64,000 bases of DNA from Rhizobacter koreensis (GCF_013366375.1 NZ_JABWMJ010000002.1:124001-188000), one strand, 5' to 3'; counted from the first letter of the stretch, positions 16,869 to 27,994 are shown. Made by a program: numbers and translations. Notes: a model not told the origin generated them from the letters alone.

Positions 16869-17407
16869 GCACGCGCCTGCCCTCGCGCTCGACCGCCGCC
16901 GACGCCCCGCGCCGCCGCTCGAGCCTGCTGCTCGCCGTCGGCGCGCTGTTCGCGTTCGGCGCGGTCGGCGCCGCGCTCGTCTCGCAGCACGTGTTCGGCA
17001 TGGACCCGTGCCCGTGGTGCGTGCTGCAGCGCGCGATCTTCGTCGCGATCGGCATCGCCGCGCTGCTCGGCCTGCTGCTGCGCAGTGCGCCGCTGCGCTC
17101 GCTGATGGGCGGGCTCGGCCTGCTGCTCGCGCTCGGAGGCATCGCCGCCGCGCTCTGGCAGCACTTCGTCGCGGCGGCGTCGGCATCGTGCAACCTCACC
17201 CTCGCGGATCGCATCGTCGGCGCGCTGCGCCTCGACAGTGCGCTGCCGGACGTGTTCGCGGCCCGTGCGAGCTGCGCCGACGCGGCGGTCGACCTGCTCG
17301 GCATCCCCTACGACTTCTGGAGCCTCGCGGCGTTCGTGATCCTTGCGCTGCTGCTGGTGCGCGTGCTCGCGCTGCAGGGCCGCGTCGCGCGTCTGGCGCG
17401 GCGCTGA
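16865..17407 (+). CDS. dsbB: disulfide bond formation protein DsbB
   Basis: A 180-residue inner-membrane protein with four predicted helices that reoxidises periplasmic DsbA and passes electrons to quinone. The first periplasmic pair is Cys49-Pro-Trp-Cys52 (MDPCPWCVLQR) and the second pair Cys109 (SCNLT) and Cys137 (SCADAA), as expected. The Gln-Arg after the CxxC is the family's quinone-proximal position. ATG 16865 overlaps the TGA of the ridA-like gene, indicating translational coupling. No dsbA is nearby. Confidence 0.93.
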   Translation: MSTRLPSRSTAADAPRRRSSLLLAVGALFAFGAVGAALVSQHVFGMDPCPWCVLQRAIFVAIGIAALLGLLLRSAPLRSLMGGLGLLLALGGIAAALWQHFVAAASASCNLTLADRIVGALRLDSALPDVFAARASCADAAVDLLGIPYDFWSLAAFVILALLLVRVLALQGRVARLARR

Positions 17408-17438
17408 CGAGCCCGATGCGCGCGGCGGACCGCCGGCG

Positions 17439-17708
17439 CTACTGCGCGAAGCCCTTCGGCGGCGGGTCGGCGTCGAACGCGTACTGCTGCAATGCGGCGA
17501 CCTCGTCCGACAGGGCGTCCAGCACGGTCAGCACGGCCGACTCCGAGTAGCTGTCGGCGAGCACCGCGTCGCACACCGCGCGCGCGGTGCGCAAACGTTC
17601 GCACACCGCCACGGCGGCATCGATCTCGAACTGCGGCGCGTGCGCGGCACGCAAGGCGGCGAGCCGCTGCTCGAATGCGCCGGCTGCCTCGGGACCTGAC
17701 TTCTTCAT
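17439..17708 (-). CDS. small hypothetical protein (89 aa)
   Basis: Soluble, helical, Ala-rich protein beginning MKKSGPEAAGAFEQRLAAL. AGGAAA-type purine-rich sequence (AGGAAA) upstream of ATG 17708 supports translation. Two cysteines are spaced Cys36 and Cys46; no domain, signal or membrane segment is recognised. It lies 132 bases after the parC stop on the same strand and is convergent with dsbB (31 bases between stops). It may be co-transcribed with parC. Function unknown. Confidence 0.6.
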   Translation of the reverse strand: MKKSGPEAAGAFEQRLAALRAAHAPQFEIDAAVAVCERLRTARAVCDAVLADSYSESAVLTVLDALSDEVAALQQYAFDADPPPKGFAQ

Positions 17709-17840
17709 TGTTTCGTTTCCTGTCTGCTGCCGCGCGCCGCGCGCGGTAAGGCGTTCGAATGGTAGTCGGCCAGCGGCGCGCCACCCCCGCGGGCCGCCAC
17801 GCGCCGACGCGCGCGGCGCACGTGCGCCACGGCCCCGGCG

Positions 17841-20150
17841 TCAGCCTTCCGCGACGATGCGACTCGCCTTCTGCATCGCGTCCTGAGCCCGTCCCTTGCG
17901 TGCGCGCCGACCGACGTGAGGTGCGAGGCCGGCGCTCCTCAGCACCTCTTCCCTGGCCTTGCCGCCGCGCCCGCTGCCGACCACGCGCAGCGCATCGCCG
18001 AACGCGGCGACGCTGACCAGCGCGTCGCCCTCTTCCAGGTCGATGAGGGTGAGGCCGCGTCCGCCGCCTGGCTGCAGCTTGAGCTCGTCGAGACCGAACA
18101 CGAGCAGCCGACCGTTCAGCGTGAGGCACCCGACCTTCGTCGCAGCGGTGCCGACGATGCTCGGCGGCAGCGGCTTCTCGTCGCCGACGAGCGTCAGGAA
18201 CGACTTGCCGCCGCGCTGGCGCGCGACCAGGTCGCCGAGCCTGGCCAGCAGACCGAAGCCGCCGGTCCCGGCGAGCAGCAGCGTCGTCGCGACCGGGCCG
18301 GCGACGTAGTGCGCCGGCTGGGTGCCGGTCTCGACGTCGATCATCGACGTGACCGGCTGGCCGTCGCCGCGCCCGCTCGGCAGCAGCGCGACCGGCGTCG
18401 AGTAGACGCGTCCGTTGCTGCCGAACACGATGAGCGGGTCGACGCTGCGGCACGCGAACGTGCCGTAGAGGCCGTCGCCCGGCTTGAACGTCAGCGTCGC
18501 GGCGTCGACCTCATGCCCCTTGAGTGCGCGGATCCAGCCCTTGAGGCTGACCACCACCGTGACCGGTTCGTCGACGATGCGGATCTCGGCGGCGGCGCGC
18601 TTTTGCGGCTCGATCAGGGTGCGACGGTCGTCGCCGTGCGTCTTGGCGTCGGCCTCGATCTCCTTGACCACGGTGCGCCTGAGCGCCGCCGGGCTGCCGA
18701 GGATCTCCTGAAGCTTGCGTTCGTCCTCGCGCAGCTGCTTGAGCTCGGTCTCGATACGGATCGCCTCGAGGCGCGCGAGCTGGCGCAGCCGGATCTCGAG
18801 GATGTCCTCGGCCTGCCGATCGGTCAGACCAAAGCGTTCGATCAGCGCCGGCTTCGGCTCGTCGGCAGCCCGGATGATGCGGATCACCTCGTCGATGTTC
18901 AGCAGCACCAGCATCCGGCCCTCGAGCACGTGGATGCGGTCGGCCACCCTCGCGAGGCGATGCTCGGAGCGCCGCTGCACCGTGCGCAGCCGGAAGCCGA
19001 TCCACTCGACGAGGATGCGGCGCAGGCTCTTCTGCGTCGGCCGGCCATCGGCGCCGACCATCGTCAGGTTGATCGGCGCCGAGCTCTCGAGGCTGGTGTG
19101 CGCGAGCAGCACGTTGACGAGGTCCTGCTGCGGCGTGGTGCGCGTCTTCGGCTCGAACACGAGCCGCACCGGCGCGTCCTTGCTCGACTCGTCGCGCACC
19201 GCGTCGACGACGCCGAGCACGCTGCCCTTGAGCTGCAGCTGCTCGGCGCTGAGCGCCTTCTTGCCGAGCTTGACCTTGGGGTTGGTGAGCTCCTCGATCT
19301 CCTCGAGCACCTTCTGCGCGCTGGTGCCGGGCGGCAGCTCGGTGACGACGAGCTGCCACTGGCCGCGCGCGAGGTCCTCGATCTTCCAGCGCGCACGCAC
19401 CTTGAGGCTGCCGCGGCCGGACGCATAGGCCGCGCGGATCTCCTCGGGCGCGCTGATGATCTGCCCGCCGCCGGGGTAGTCGGGGCCCGGGATCAGCTGG
19501 GCGAGCGCGTCGTCGGTGAGCGACTCGTCCCTGATCAGCGCGACCGCGGCGGCGGCGACCTCGCGCAGGTTGTGGCTCGGCACCTCGGTCGCGAGGCCGA
19601 CCGCGATCCCGCTCGCGCCGTTGAGCAGCACGAACGGCAGGCGCGCCGGCAACTGGCGCGGCTCCTCGGTCGAGCCGTCGTAGTTCGGCACGAAATCGAC
19701 CGTGCCTTCGTCGATCTCGTCGAGCAGCAGCCGCGTGATCGGCGCGAGGCGCGCCTCGGTGTAGCGCATCGCGGCGGCGCCGTCGCCGTCGCGCGAGCCG
19801 AAGTTGCCCTGGCCGTCGATCAGCGGATAGCGCTGCGCGAAGTCCTGCGCCATGCGGACCAGCGCGTCGTACGCGGCCTGGTCGCCGTGCGGGTGGAAGC
19901 GGCCGAGCACGTCGCCGACGACGCGTGCGCTCTTGACCGCCTTCGGGCCGTTCGCGGTCGTGAACGCCAGGCCCATGCGGGCCATCGCGTACATGATGCG
20001 GCGCTGCACCGGCTTCTGGCCGTCCGAGACGTCCGGCAACGCGCGACCCTTGACCACCGAGAGCGCGTATTCGAGATAGGCGCGCTCGGCGTATTCGGCC
20101 AGCGCCACCGCGTCGGCGTCGGCCGGGTCGGGCGTGAAGAGATCGATCAT
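17841..20150 (-). CDS. parC: DNA topoisomerase IV subunit A (ParC)
   Basis: A 769-residue subunit that breaks and rejoins DNA during decatenation of daughter chromosomes. The active-site tyrosine is Tyr130 in [12 protein letters not shown]. The quinolone-determining segment reads [15 protein letters not shown], with Gln91 and Asp95 at the positions of E. coli Ser80 and Glu84. The C-terminal third has the beta-pinwheel-like repeats of ParC and ends in a basic tail. The start ATG 20150 is supported by the typical N-terminus ([18 protein letters not shown]). It follows a GNAT gene that separates it from parE. Confidence 0.96.
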   Translation of the reverse strand: MIDLFTPDPADADAVALAEYAERAYLEYALSVVKGRALPDVSDGQKPVQRRIMYAMARMGLAFTTANGPKAVKSARVVGDVLGRFHPHGDQAAYDALVRMAQDFAQRYPLIDGQGNFGSRDGDGAAAMRYTEARLAPITRLLLDEIDEGTVDFVPNYDGSTEEPRQLPARLPFVLLNGASGIAVGLATEVPSHNLREVAAAAVALIRDESLTDDALAQLIPGPDYPGGGQIISAPEEIRAAYASGRGSLKVRARWKIEDLARGQWQLVVTELPPGTSAQKVLEEIEELTNPKVKLGKKALSAEQLQLKGSVLGVVDAVRDESSKDAPVRLVFEPKTRTTPQQDLVNVLLAHTSLESSAPINLTMVGADGRPTQKSLRRILVEWIGFRLRTVQRRSEHRLARVADRIHVLEGRMLVLLNIDEVIRIIRAADEPKPALIERFGLTDRQAEDILEIRLRQLARLEAIRIETELKQLREDERKLQEILGSPAALRRTVVKEIEADAKTHGDDRRTLIEPQKRAAAEIRIVDEPVTVVVSLKGWIRALKGHEVDAATLTFKPGDGLYGTFACRSVDPLIVFGSNGRVYSTPVALLPSGRGDGQPVTSMIDVETGTQPAHYVAGPVATTLLLAGTGGFGLLARLGDLVARQRGGKSFLTLVGDEKPLPPSIVGTAATKVGCLTLNGRLLVFGLDELKLQPGGGRGLTLIDLEEGDALVSVAAFGDALRVVGSGRGGKAREEVLRSAGLAPHVGRRARKGRAQDAMQKASRIVAEG

Positions 20151-20245
20151 GGAGTCGGGTTCAGGGTCGGGGCGCCGCGCGGCTCGGGTCGCGCAGCCGG
20201 TTCATAAATGGCGAGGTGGCGGCACGCCGGACGTGCCGGTACGCC

Positions 20246-20824
20246 TCAGGTCACGGACGCGCCGCCGGCGCGCGCACGCTGCAGCGCCCGGTGCTCGGCC
20301 TCGAGGAGCGACATCACGATCAGGGTGTCGTAGCCGTCGTCGGTGCGCACGCTCTCGCGCAGCCGCCCTTCCTCGACAAAACCCTCGCTGCGGTAGAGCT
20401 GCTGGGCGCGCACGTTGCGCGACTTCACGTCGAGCCAGAAGCGGTGCGCGCCGAGGTCGCGGAACGCCATGTCGGCAAGCAGGCGCACGCAGCCGCGCCC
20501 GAGCCCCTGCCCCTTGGGCTGCAGCACCAGCCGTTTGAGCTCGACTGAACGGTGCGGGTTGCGGCACCCCTGCAGAATCACGAAGCCGGCCGACGGCCAG
20601 CGCTCGCCGGCCTCGATGATGAAGTGCCGGAAGTCCGGAAAGCGCACCGCCCCTTCGTGCTGGGTGCGCTCCCACGGCGTGATGAACGGGCGGTTGGCCG
20701 GGTCCTCCTCGACCGAGATCACGAAGTCGAGGTCCGACAGCATGGTGGGCCGAAGGCGCAGCGGCGGCGTCGGCCGGGCGGCTCGCGCCGCCTCGCCTTG
20801 CGCGCCGTCGGTGATGAGCGTCAT
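20246..20824 (-). CDS. GNAT-family N-acetyltransferase
   Basis: A 192-residue protein with a GNAT fold: LRLRPTMLSDLDFVISVEED at the N-terminus, then LKRLVLQPKGQGLGRGCVRLL, where Q-G-x-G-R-G is the acetyl-CoA pyrophosphate-binding loop, and NVRAQQLYRSEGFVEEGRLR as the terminal strand-helix. It most resembles RimJ/RimL-like members that acetylate N-termini or small amines; the substrate is unknown. It starts 13 bases after the parE stop and ends 95 bases before parC, so it is embedded in the topoisomerase IV operon. GGCACG/CGTGCC, a short inverted repeat, lies just downstream at 20221-20237. Confidence 0.88.
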   Translation of the reverse strand: MTLITDGAQGEAARAARPTPPLRLRPTMLSDLDFVISVEEDPANRPFITPWERTQHEGAVRFPDFRHFIIEAGERWPSAGFVILQGCRNPHRSVELKRLVLQPKGQGLGRGCVRLLADMAFRDLGAHRFWLDVKSRNVRAQQLYRSEGFVEEGRLRESVRTDDGYDTLIVMSLLEAEHRALQRARAGGASVT

Positions 20825-20837
20825 GGTGCGGCGCCGA

Positions 20838-22826
<1,989 letters not shown>

Positions 22827-22834
22827 CGGCCGGG

Positions 22835-22916
22835 ATTCTAGGAGCCTGGGCGGCAGCGCCCGGAGCCCTTCGGACCGCCCCTCCGCGCGGTCCGGACACC
22901 CCCGTTTGGCTACAGT
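22835..22916. promoter_or_regulatory. divergent parE / SDR intergenic region with two -10-like hexamers
   Basis: On the minus strand TAGAAT (22840-22835) lies 8 nt before the parE ATG. On the plus strand TACAGT (22911-22916) lies 7 nt before the SDR ATG. Both positions would give very short or absent leaders. Between them a GC-rich stretch contains imperfect inverted repeats (GGGCGGCAGCGCCC) without a clear role. Confidence 0.35.
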
Positions 22917-22923
22917 CGCGCGC

Positions 22924-23802
22924 ATGAACGAGCCGAACGAGCGCACCGGCGCCGCTGCCACGGAGCCGGGCAACGCCGCGGCAACGGCCCCGGCGAGCCC
23001 GACGGTGATCGTCATCACGGGAGCGTCGGACGGCATCGGCGCCGAGATGGCACGCCAGTGGTCGGCGGCCCGGCGCGGCGGAATCGCGCTGGTGCTCGCC
23101 GCCCGCAACGTCGAGAAGCTCGAGGCGGTGGCAGCGTCCTGCCGCGCCAACGGCTCGCAGGTGCGGGTGCAGCGCTGCGACGTCGCCCACGCGGCCGACT
23201 GCCGCGCGCTGATCGGCACGGCGGTCGACACCTTCGGCCGCATCGACACGCTGGTCAACAACGCCGGCATGTCGGCGCACGCCAACCTTGCCGACGTGGG
23301 CGACCTCGACTGGTACGAGACGCTGATGCGCATCAACCATTGGGGCAGCGTCTGGTGCACGCACGCCGCGCTGCCGCACCTGCTGGCAAGCCGGGGCCGC
23401 ATCGTCGCCGTGGCGAGCCTGGCGGGGCTGGTCGGGGTGCCCGGCCGCACCGCATACAGCGCAACCAAGTTCGCGATGGTGGGATTCTTCGAGTCGCTGC
23501 GCACCGAGCTGCTGGAAGGCGGCGTCAGCGTGACGATCGCGTACCCGGGCGTGGTCGCGACCGAGATCCGCCGGCGCGGCTTCGACGCGAGCGGACGCGC
23601 GGCCGGCAGGAGCGGCCTCGACGAGCGCGACGCGATGCCGGTCGAGACCTGCGCCCGCCTCATCGTGGAAGGCACCGAGCGGCGCCGGCGCGACATCGTG
23701 ATGTCCGGCAAGGGCAGGCTCGGGCGCTGGCTCAAGCTGGTCGCGCCGGGCTACGTAGACCGCCTGGCGCTCAAGGCGCTGAACCGCGAAGGCGGCGCGT
23801 GA
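22924..23802 (+). CDS. short-chain dehydrogenase/reductase
   Basis: A 292-residue classical SDR. The Rossmann cofactor motif is TGASDGIG, the structural motif NNAG occurs in TLVNNAGMSAHAN, and the catalytic Ser-Tyr-Lys are in VASLAGLVGVPGRTAYSATK. ATG 22924 is followed by a ~20-residue hydrophilic leader before the fold. The C-terminal ~40 residues (GRLGRWLKLVAPGYVDRLAL) resemble a membrane-associated tail found in SDRs of the DHRS7/YqjQ kind. Its stop overlaps the methyltransferase start (GTGA). Substrate unknown. Confidence 0.88.
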   Translation: MNEPNERTGAAATEPGNAAATAPASPTVIVITGASDGIGAEMARQWSAARRGGIALVLAARNVEKLEAVAASCRANGSQVRVQRCDVAHAADCRALIGTAVDTFGRIDTLVNNAGMSAHANLADVGDLDWYETLMRINHWGSVWCTHAALPHLLASRGRIVAVASLAGLVGVPGRTAYSATKFAMVGFFESLRTELLEGGVSVTIAYPGVVATEIRRRGFDASGRAAGRSGLDERDAMPVETCARLIVEGTERRRRDIVMSGKGRLGRWLKLVAPGYVDRLALKALNREGGA

Positions 23803-24386
23803 GCGCGCCCGTGCCGCACGGCCCCGGCAGCGGCGAGGCGTCGCCGTGGGTGACGCGCTGGGCGCACCTCGTGCGGCCCGGCGGCAGCGTGCTCGACGTC
23901 GCCTGCGGCGGCGGTCGCCACGCGCGCTGGTTCGCGCGCCGGGGCTGGCGCGTCACGGCGGTCGATGTCGACGCCGCGGCGGTCGCGGCGCTCCCGAGCC
24001 CGATCGAAGGCATCGTGGCCGACCTCGAAGACGGCGCCTGGCCATTCGAGGGGCGCCGCTTCGACGCGGTCGTCGTCACCAACTACCTCTGGCGGCCGCT
24101 GATGCCCACCCTGCTGGGCGCGCTGGCCGAAAGCGGCGTGCTGATCCACGAGACGTTCGCGGCCGGCCACGAGAGCGTCGGACGGCCGCGCAGTCCGGCG
24201 TTCCTGCTCGCGCCGGGCGAGCTGATCGAATTGACTGCGGGCCTGCGCGTGGTCGCCTATGAGGACGGCTTCCTCGAAGCGCCGGAGCGCTTCGTGCAGC
24301 GCATCGTGGCGGTGCGCGAGGCCGCGGAGGCACCCGCACCCGCGCGGCATCACCTGCGGCGGCCGGAGCCGCAGCCGGCCGGCTAA
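23799..24386 (+). CDS. class I SAM-dependent methyltransferase
   Basis: A 195-residue protein with the SAM-binding motif [21 protein letters not shown], the acidic end of strand 2 (VTAVDVD) and a motif IV-like [14 protein letters not shown]. It resembles TehB/UbiG-like small methyltransferases; the methyl acceptor is not predictable. GTG 23799 overlaps the TGA of the SDR gene, giving coupled translation. A region near residue 95-150 ([27 protein letters not shown]) is typical of a Burkholderiales protein encoded just before dapA. Its TAA stop lies within the putative dapA -10. Confidence 0.87.
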   Translation: MSAPVPHGPGSGEASPWVTRWAHLVRPGGSVLDVACGGGRHARWFARRGWRVTAVDVDAAAVAALPSPIEGIVADLEDGAWPFEGRRFDAVVVTNYLWRPLMPTLLGALAESGVLIHETFAAGHESVGRPRSPAFLLAPGELIELTAGLRVVAYEDGFLEAPERFVQRIVAVREAAEAPAPARHHLRRPEPQPAG

Positions 24387-24405
24387 AATCCGCCGATTCC
24401 GAGGA
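24384..24405 (+). promoter_or_regulatory. dapA -10 element and ribosome-binding site
   Basis: TAAAAT (24384-24389) overlaps the stop codon of the preceding methyltransferase gene and is followed by GAGGA (24401-24405), 6 nt before the dapA ATG. dapA therefore probably has its own promoter besides read-through from the SDR gene. Confidence 0.5.
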
Positions 24406-24411
24406 CCTCGC

Positions 24412-25293
24412 ATGAAAACCATCGTTGGCAGCATCGTCGCGCTCGTCACGCCGATGCTCGAGGACGGCAGCATCGACTACGCCGGCCTGCGCAGCCTGAT
24501 CGACTGGCACATCGCCGAAGGCACGCAGTGCCTGGGGGTGGTCGGCACGACCGGTGAATCGCCGACGGTGACCGTCGACGAGCACTGCGAAGTCATCCAG
24601 GTCGCCGTCGAGCACGCCGCCGGCCGCATCCCCGTGATGGCCGGCACCGGCGCCAACTCGACCGCCGAGGCGATCGAGCTGTCGCGCTTCGCGCTCAAGG
24701 TCGGCGCCGACTGCACGCTGTCGGTGGTGCCCTACTACAACCGGCCGTCGCAGGAAGGCATCTACCGGCACTTCAAGGCGATCGCCGAAGCGGTCGACGT
24801 GCCGATGGTGCTCTACAACGTGCCGAGCCGGACCGTTGCCGACATGAGCCCCGACACGGCCCTGCGGCTTGCGGAAGTGCCCGGCATCGTCGGCATCAAG
24901 GAAGCCAGTGGCGACATCGGCCGCGCCTGCACGCTGATCAAGCGGCGCCCGTCCGGCTTCGCGGTCTATTCCGGCGACGACAGCAGCGCGGTCGCGCTGA
25001 TGCTGCTCGGCGGCGACGGCAACGTCAGCGTCACCGCGAACGTCGCGCCGCGCGCCATGCAGGATCTCTGCGCCGCGGCGCTCGCGGGCGACGCGCGCAA
25101 GGCTGCCGCGATCCAGCTGCGCCTGATGCCGCTGCACCAGGCGCTGTTCGTCGAGCCGAGCCCGACCGCCAGCAAGTGGGCACTCGAGCGCCTCGGCCGC
25201 TGCGGCAGCGGGCTGCGCCTGCCGATCACGCCGCTCAGCCCGGCCGGGCAGGCGATCGTCGAAGCCGCCTTGCGCGAAGCCGAACTGCTGTGA
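24412..25293 (+). CDS. dapA: 4-hydroxy-tetrahydrodipicolinate synthase (DapA)
   Basis: A 293-residue TIM-barrel aldolase condensing pyruvate with aspartate semialdehyde, the first committed step to diaminopimelate and lysine. The Schiff-base lysine is Lys163 (VGIKEASGD), the catalytic tyrosine is Tyr135 (LYNVPSRT) and the threonine pair is Thr46-Thr47 (GTTGES). Lengths and spacing match E. coli DapA. A GAGGA site precedes ATG 24412. It is followed by bamC, an order shared with many proteobacteria. Confidence 0.97.
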   Translation: MKTIVGSIVALVTPMLEDGSIDYAGLRSLIDWHIAEGTQCLGVVGTTGESPTVTVDEHCEVIQVAVEHAAGRIPVMAGTGANSTAEAIELSRFALKVGADCTLSVVPYYNRPSQEGIYRHFKAIAEAVDVPMVLYNVPSRTVADMSPDTALRLAEVPGIVGIKEASGDIGRACTLIKRRPSGFAVYSGDDSSAVALMLLGGDGNVSVTANVAPRAMQDLCAAALAGDARKAAAIQLRLMPLHQALFVEPSPTASKWALERLGRCGSGLRLPITPLSPAGQAIVEAALREAELL

Positions 25294-25380
25294 CCCGGGC
25301 GCGCCGCCCCGCTCGCCTCACGTGACGCCGGGCGCGCCCAGCCGCGCCGGCGCGGCACCTCTTCATCGGAGACTTCCCTC

Positions 25381-26529
25381 GTGACCCGTTCTCTTCCCTT
25401 CCGCGCGCTGCCGGCGCTGCTTGCCGTGTGCGCGGCGCTCTCGGGCTGCTCGTCGTTGTCCGACCTGATGGCGGGCGACAAGGTCGACTATCGATCGGGC
25501 GCCGAGCGCACCAACGGCCTCGAAGTGCCGCCCGACCTGACGCAGCTCTCGCGCGACACGCGCTTCCAGGCGCCCGGCGGCACCGTCAGCGCGTCGACCT
25601 ACCAGACGGCCGCGTCGGCCCCGCCGCTGAGCGCAACACCGACCGGCGCCGCGGTCGCGCCCAAGGCGGTCGGCGACTTTCGCATCGAGCGCCTCGGCAA
25701 CGAGCGCTGGCTGAGCACCACGCTGCCGCCCGAGCAGCTCTACCCGCAGGTGCGCTCGTTCTGGCGCGACGCCGGCTTCACGCTGGTCACCGATCTGCCC
25801 GACGCCGGCGTGCTCGAGACCAACTGGGCCGAGAACCGGGCCAAGCTGCCGCGCGACTTCATCCGCTCGACGATCGGGCGCGTGTTCGACGGCCTGTATT
25901 CGACTGGCGAGCTCGACAAGTTCCGCACCCGCATCGAGCGCACGCCGACCGGCAGCGACGTCTACATCACGCACCGCGGCATGGTCGAGGTGTATCAGGG
26001 TGAGCGCCGCGAGAGTACGGTCTGGCAGGCGCGCCCGACCGACCCGCAGCTCGAGGCCGAGTTCCTGAGCCGCCTGATGGTGCGACTCGGTCAGAAGGAA
26101 GAGGTCGCGCGTGCGACCGTCGATGCGGCCGCGGCCGCACCGGCCGGCCCGGCGCGCGCGCGCCTCGTCAGCGGGCGCCCGGCGGCGACGCTGCAGGTCG
26201 ACGACAACTTCGACCGCGCCTGGCGCCGCGTCGGCCTCGCGCTCGACCGCAGCGGCTTCACGGTCGAGGACCGCGACCGCGCCCAGGGCCTCTACTACGT
26301 GCGCTATGTCGACCCCGACGTCGTGCGCCGTGAGGAGCCGGGGTTCCTGGCGCGCATGTTCAGCTTCGGCCGCGCGAGCAAGGACGACACCAGCCTCGCC
26401 CGCTATCGCGTCCACGTGGCGAGCGACGGCGCCACGAGCACCGTGACCGTGCAGAACGCGCAGGGCGCGCCCGAGAACGGCACCACCGGCCAGCGCATCG
26501 TCAGCCTGCTGCTCGAGGACCTGAAATAG
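25381..26529 (+). CDS. bamC: outer membrane protein assembly factor BamC (lipoprotein)
   Basis: A 382-residue outer-membrane lipoprotein of the beta-barrel assembly complex. A signal peptide ends in the lipobox LSGC, with lipidated Cys23. An unstructured lasso-like segment follows (GLEVPPDLTQLSRDTRF), the conserved BamC N-terminal region that binds BamD. Two helix-grip domains follow: one around residues 100-240 and one around 255-380. The start is GTG 25381, set by the signal peptide. It lies 87 bases after dapA and 10 before the metallohydrolase gene. Confidence 0.92.
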   Translation: MTRSLPFRALPALLAVCAALSGCSSLSDLMAGDKVDYRSGAERTNGLEVPPDLTQLSRDTRFQAPGGTVSASTYQTAASAPPLSATPTGAAVAPKAVGDFRIERLGNERWLSTTLPPEQLYPQVRSFWRDAGFTLVTDLPDAGVLETNWAENRAKLPRDFIRSTIGRVFDGLYSTGELDKFRTRIERTPTGSDVYITHRGMVEVYQGERRESTVWQARPTDPQLEAEFLSRLMVRLGQKEEVARATVDAAAAAPAGPARARLVSGRPAATLQVDDNFDRAWRRVGLALDRSGFTVEDRDRAQGLYYVRYVDPDVVRREEPGFLARMFSFGRASKDDTSLARYRVHVASDGATSTVTVQNAQGAPENGTTGQRIVSLLLEDLK

Positions 26530-26539
26530 GCTGCGCCGG

Positions 26540-27322
26540 GTGACGCTCCGGTTCTGCAGCCTCGGCAGCGGCAGCAGCGGCAACGCGACGCTCGTCGAGG
26601 CGCGCTCCGGCTCCACGGTGAGCCGGTTGCTGATCGACTGCGGCTTCTCGCAGAAGGACCTCGAGACGCGCCTTCAGCGCGCGGGACTCGCGCCGAGCGA
26701 CCTCGACGCGATCTTCGTGACCCACGAGCACGGCGATCACGTGGGTTGCTCGGTCGCCCTCGCCCGGCGCCACGGCATCGACCTCTGGATGAGCCGGGGC
26801 ACCTGGCGTGCGCTCGGCGAGGCCGAGTCCCCGGGCACGTTGCGCTTCGCGCGCGACGGCGAGGCCATCGTCGTCGGCGACCTGCTGCTCGAGCCGTTCA
26901 CCGTCGCGCACGACGCCGCCGAGCCGCTGCAGCTGCGCTGCAGCGACGGCGCCGCGCTGCTCGGCGTGCTGACGGACGCGGGCTCCATCACGCCGCACAT
27001 GCTCGAGCACCTCGCCGGCATCCACGCCCTGCTGCTCGAGTGCAACCACGACCGCGCATTGCTGGCAGCGTCGCGCTACCCGCCGTCGCTCAAAGCCCGC
27101 ATCGGCGGCCGCTTCGGCCACCTCAGCAACGAGACCGCCGCCGAGATCCTGGCCGCCTGCATGCACGACGGCCTCGGCCGGCTGGTCGCCGCGCACCTCA
27201 GCCGCGAGAACAACAGCCCCGATCTGGCGCGTCGCGCGCTTGCCGATACCTGGGGTTCGCGGCCGGCGGACATCGTGATCGCGGACCCGCAAACCGGTTT
27301 CGACTGGCTGGTCGTCGGCTGA
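26540..27322 (+). CDS. MBL-fold metallohydrolase (YycJ/WalJ-like)
   Basis: A 260-residue metallo-beta-lactamase-fold protein beginning LRFCSLGSGSSGNATLVE, the signature of the YycJ-type family. The metal motif is THEHGDHVG (His62, His64, Asp66, His67), with further ligands in LLECNHD and GHLSNETAAEIL. Family members are reported as nucleases or cell-wall-homeostasis factors in Firmicutes; the role in betaproteobacteria is not established. The start is GTG 26540, 10 bases after bamC, so it is co-transcribed. The C-terminus ends ADPQTGFDWLVV. Confidence 0.9.
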   Translation: MTLRFCSLGSGSSGNATLVEARSGSTVSRLLIDCGFSQKDLETRLQRAGLAPSDLDAIFVTHEHGDHVGCSVALARRHGIDLWMSRGTWRALGEAESPGTLRFARDGEAIVVGDLLLEPFTVAHDAAEPLQLRCSDGAALLGVLTDAGSITPHMLEHLAGIHALLLECNHDRALLAASRYPPSLKARIGGRFGHLSNETAAEILAACMHDGLGRLVAAHLSRENNSPDLARRALADTWGSRPADIVIADPQTGFDWLVVG

Positions 27323-27511
27323 GCGCAGCGAGCTCGGCGCCGGGATCGCCCGTCGTCCCGAATCGGAAAGCCAGCTTCGACTGGAGAGCTAGAAGCCCCC
27401 GTAGCGCAGCGCGCGTGATCCGGCGCTGAACGTACGGTCGGGGTCAAACGCCGTCGAGGGCTGCGCCGGCGCGAAATGGTGGCGCCGGCTTCGAGGCGGA
27501 CCGGCAAACAA

Positions 27512-27533
27512 AAAGCCGCCCGAGGGCGGCTTT
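27512..27533 (-). terminator. rho-independent terminator of the small lipoprotein gene
   Basis: A perfect 9-bp stem AAAGCCGCC / GGCGGCTTT with a CGAG tetraloop. On the minus strand it is followed by a T-rich stretch (TTTTTGTTTG), so it terminates the lipoprotein gene that ends 20 bases upstream. On the plus strand the T tract is only three bases, making it weak for the metallohydrolase gene. Confidence 0.85.
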
Positions 27534-27552
27534 CTGTCGAGGCACGAAGGGA

Positions 27553-27867
27553 TCAGCGCGGGGCCGAAGCACCGGTCGAGCCCATCGAGCCGCCCATCGC
27601 GGCCGAAGCGGCCGAGTCGGCGGCCGAAGCCGCAGCCGACGCCGACATCGCGGCGCTGTTGGCGGCGCCGACGGCAGCCGACGCGTCCGACGCACCCGAA
27701 GTAGCCGGCGGCGTGACGATAGTGGTCGTCGAAGCGGGCGGCGTGGTGGTCGTGGTGTCGGCAGCCGGCGGGGTCGACGGAACGACGGTGGTCGTCTCTT
27801 CCTTCTTCGTGCAGGCCGCGAACGAAACAGCGGCGACCATGGAAGCGATCAGAAGTGCTTTTCTCAT
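27553..27867 (-). CDS. small Ala/Thr/Pro-rich lipoprotein
   Basis: A 104-residue predicted lipoprotein. The signal peptide MRKALLIASMVAAVSFAAC ends with lipidated Cys19; Thr-Lys-Lys-Glu-Glu follows, and lysine at +3 with no Asp at +2 suggests outer-membrane sorting. The mature part is low complexity: a Thr/Pro/Val stretch then Ala/Ser repeats (SAAASAADSAASAAMGG), probably disordered. ATG 27867 has GAGGACA upstream. It is flanked by its own promoter and terminator, so it is monocistronic. No family function is known; a small envelope spacer or stress lipoprotein is possible but not shown. Confidence 0.82.
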   Translation of the reverse strand: MRKALLIASMVAAVSFAACTKKEETTTVVPSTPPAADTTTTTPPASTTTIVTPPATSGASDASAAVGAANSAAMSASAAASAADSAASAAMGGSMGSTGASAPR

Positions 27868-27899
27868 ACTTGTCCTCAATTCTTTGGTTTACGTGACCG

Positions 27900-27922
27900 G
27901 GAGCCCTCCTCAAGGAGTCCCT
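27900..27922 (-). promoter_or_regulatory. imperfect hairpin in the leader of the small lipoprotein mRNA
   Basis: On the minus strand GGGA and CTCC pair with GGAG and TCCC around a TTGA loop with a GGC bulge, 33 bases before the ATG. It would lie within a ~95-nt leader if the -10 at 27975-27970 is used. It does not cover the ribosome-binding site. Confidence 0.3.
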
Positions 27923-27969
27923 TCGTTCAAAGACAAGGAAAGCCGAAGCATTCCCGTGCCTAACGCGCG

Positions 27970-27975
27970 AGTATA
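27970..27975 (-). promoter_or_regulatory. -10 element of the small lipoprotein gene
   Basis: TATACT on the minus strand (five of six consensus bases) lies 102 bases before the ATG, in the lowest-GC patch of the neighbourhood. No clear -35 is seen. The strong -10, long leader, good ribosome-binding site and terminator together suggest a highly expressed small transcript. Confidence 0.5.
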
Positions 27976-27994
27976 GCCGTGTTAGGTGGTTTCC

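Noticed and set aside
27323..27511. Possible RNA gene in the gap after the metallohydrolase gene
   Set aside because: I looked for a cloverleaf or other strong structure and saw only scattered short GC pairings; nothing supports a tRNA or ncRNA.
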